Positions 63,265 through 64,000 of a stretch of DNA of 64,000 nucleotides are shown in pieces (position 1 is the first letter of the stretch; each line of letters begins with the position of its first letter). The notes under the pieces are model-generated. The model searched no databases. It was not told the DNA's origin and was given only the letters and a program-made list of their open reading frames with translations. Source of the DNA: RHLJ01 sp965601955 (GTDB lineage Bacteria > Bacteroidota > Rhodothermia > Balneolales > Balneolaceae); the NCBI GenBank assembly GCA_965601955.1, contig OZ271855.1, positions 744,001 to 808,000 on the forward strand, in the 5' to 3' direction. Made by a program: the position numbers and the translations under genes.

Positions 63265-63343
63265 AAAGGAGAAAAGCATTTCTTATATCTCACATTAAAA
63301 TAGCTTTTGATTACATGGCTAAGATTTCTCACTTTCTTCGAAA

Positions 63344-64000
63344 ATGACTAAATCATCATCCATGCAGCTCTTTAAACCCGTACTCTCCCTCATTCTTCTC
63401 GTAGCTCTTATCATTTCCCTCAACACCAAATTTGGTTCGATTCCACCTTTAGGTAAGTTTTTTGACCCCGATGCTGGTTTTTGGGCAAATGCTGAGACAG
63501 GAGGGCCCTCTTCTGCTTCACTTGAATTGCCAGGTATTAAAGATAATGTATCTGTGTTCTTTGATGAGCGCCAGGTACCTCACATTTTTGCTAATAATGA
63601 GCACGACCTGTATTACGCCCAGGGTTATATCACTGCACGAGACCGGTTATTCCAGATGGAAGTGCAAACCTATGATGCTGCGGGCCGGCTCTCTGAGCAT
63701 CTTGGAGCACGTACTTTAAGCCGGGATAGAAGTACCAGAAGGTTGGGGATGCCCTACGGAGCTGAAAAAGCGGTTGAGTTTATTAAAGAAAACGATCCTG
63801 AAGTTTATGCTCATTTGGAAGCATATTCCGATGGTGTGAATGCTTATATCTCATCTCTTTCTCCGGATGAATATCCGGTAGAATATAAGATCCTGGATTT
63901 TGCACCTGAAGAATGGGAACCCATTAAAACGGCACATCTTCTCAAGAATATGACCCGGACCTTAGCTGGAAATAACAATGACGACAGAACCAGTAATACC
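63344..64000 (+). CDS. Penicillin acylase family protein (5' part, cut by window edge)
   Basis: The first 219 residues are inside the window, from ATG 63344; an ATG 18 bases later is also possible. A membrane-anchoring or signal segment (about 11-28, LSLILLVALIISLNT) is followed by the family opening GIKDNVSVFFDERQVPHIFANNE, AQGYITARDRLFQMEVQ and LGARTLSRDRSTRRLG. These match the alpha chain of S45 N-terminal-nucleophile acylases, which process themselves and cleave amide bonds of acyl-homoserine lactones, penicillins or peptides. The nucleophile Ser lies beyond the edge. Confidence 0.88.
   Translation, partial: MTKSSSMQLFKPVLSLILLVALIISLNTKFGSIPPLGKFFDPDAGFWANAETGGPSSASLELPGIKDNVSVFFDERQVPHIFANNEHDLYYAQGYITARDRLFQMEVQTYDAAGRLSEHLGARTLSRDRSTRRLGMPYGAEKAVEFIKENDPEVYAHLEAYSDGVNAYISSLSPDEYPVEYKILDFAPEEWEPIKTAHLLKNMTRTLAGNNNDDRTSNT

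Noticed and set aside
63462..63719. 85-aa open frame at the right end
   Set aside because: It is an alternate frame of the penicillin acylase gene starting at 63344, whose family motifs read clearly.

Overview
The window looks like a chromosome segment of a Gram-negative bacterium from the Bacteroidota/Balneolota/Rhodothermota lineage, most likely a member of Balneolaceae; the species cannot be read from the sequence. The evidence is a type IX secretion (T9SS) sorting tail on a secreted xylanase, a PorQ homologue, TonB receptor/DUF4249 lipoprotein pairs, an LptD-type outer-membrane protein, Mla lipid transport genes, and promoters whose -7 element is TATCTTTG (the Bacteroidota TAnnTTTG type) upstream of both tRNA genes and lacI.

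Region 1 (1-11.7 kb, minus strand) is accessory. It holds a polymorphic-toxin operon of a YD-repeat shell protein (1972 aa), a CBM20-like/TPR protein, and a short secreted protein that carries the Rhs core joined to a colicin D-type tRNase domain. A small immunity-gene candidate follows. Downstream lie displaced Rhs tips: an orphan toxin tail with its own small candidate immunity gene, an internally deleted core fragment, and a second Rhs core with a different tail that runs off the left edge. Palindromic REP-like elements flank the region on both sides.

Region 2 (11.7-23.1 kb, plus strand) is a xylan/xylose utilisation cluster: a LacI-type regulator, xylulokinase, xylose isomerase, a GH10 lipoprotein xylanase, a GH3 beta-xylosidase, a GPH-family symporter, and a large GH10 xylanase with two carbohydrate-binding modules and a T9SS tail. 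Three related AT-rich palindromes in front of lacI and xylB are probable operators. Xylan would be cut outside the cell, oligomers imported by the symporter, hydrolysed by GH3, and xylose turned into xylulose 5-phosphate.

Region 3 (23.4-55.9 kb) is mostly housekeeping: APS/PAPS reductase, CutA, tRNA-Leu, tig-clpP-clpX, a histidine kinase facing an ECF sigma factor, a long minus-strand gene run (porQ, K+ channel, aroC, TPR, LysM/RlpA-like, CPBP protease), mlaE-mlaF-mlaD, a PpiD-like foldase, ribD-ribE, lptD, a ROK kinase and an FtsB-like protein. It continues with a secreted PLD/SNase/HhH fusion, tRNA-Lys, a thioredoxin-like protein, a HIT protein, aroQ, a flippase, an NYN/cold-shock fusion, an oxidoreductase, malate dehydrogenase, NAD kinase and D-Ala-D-Ala ligase.

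Region 4 (56.0-64.0 kb, plus strand) carries a tandem duplication of a TonB-dependent receptor plus DUF4249 lipoprotein, a DDAH-type amidinohydrolase, and the 5' part of a penicillin acylase family gene cut by the window edge.

All assignments come from reading motifs and translations by eye; no database search was run.
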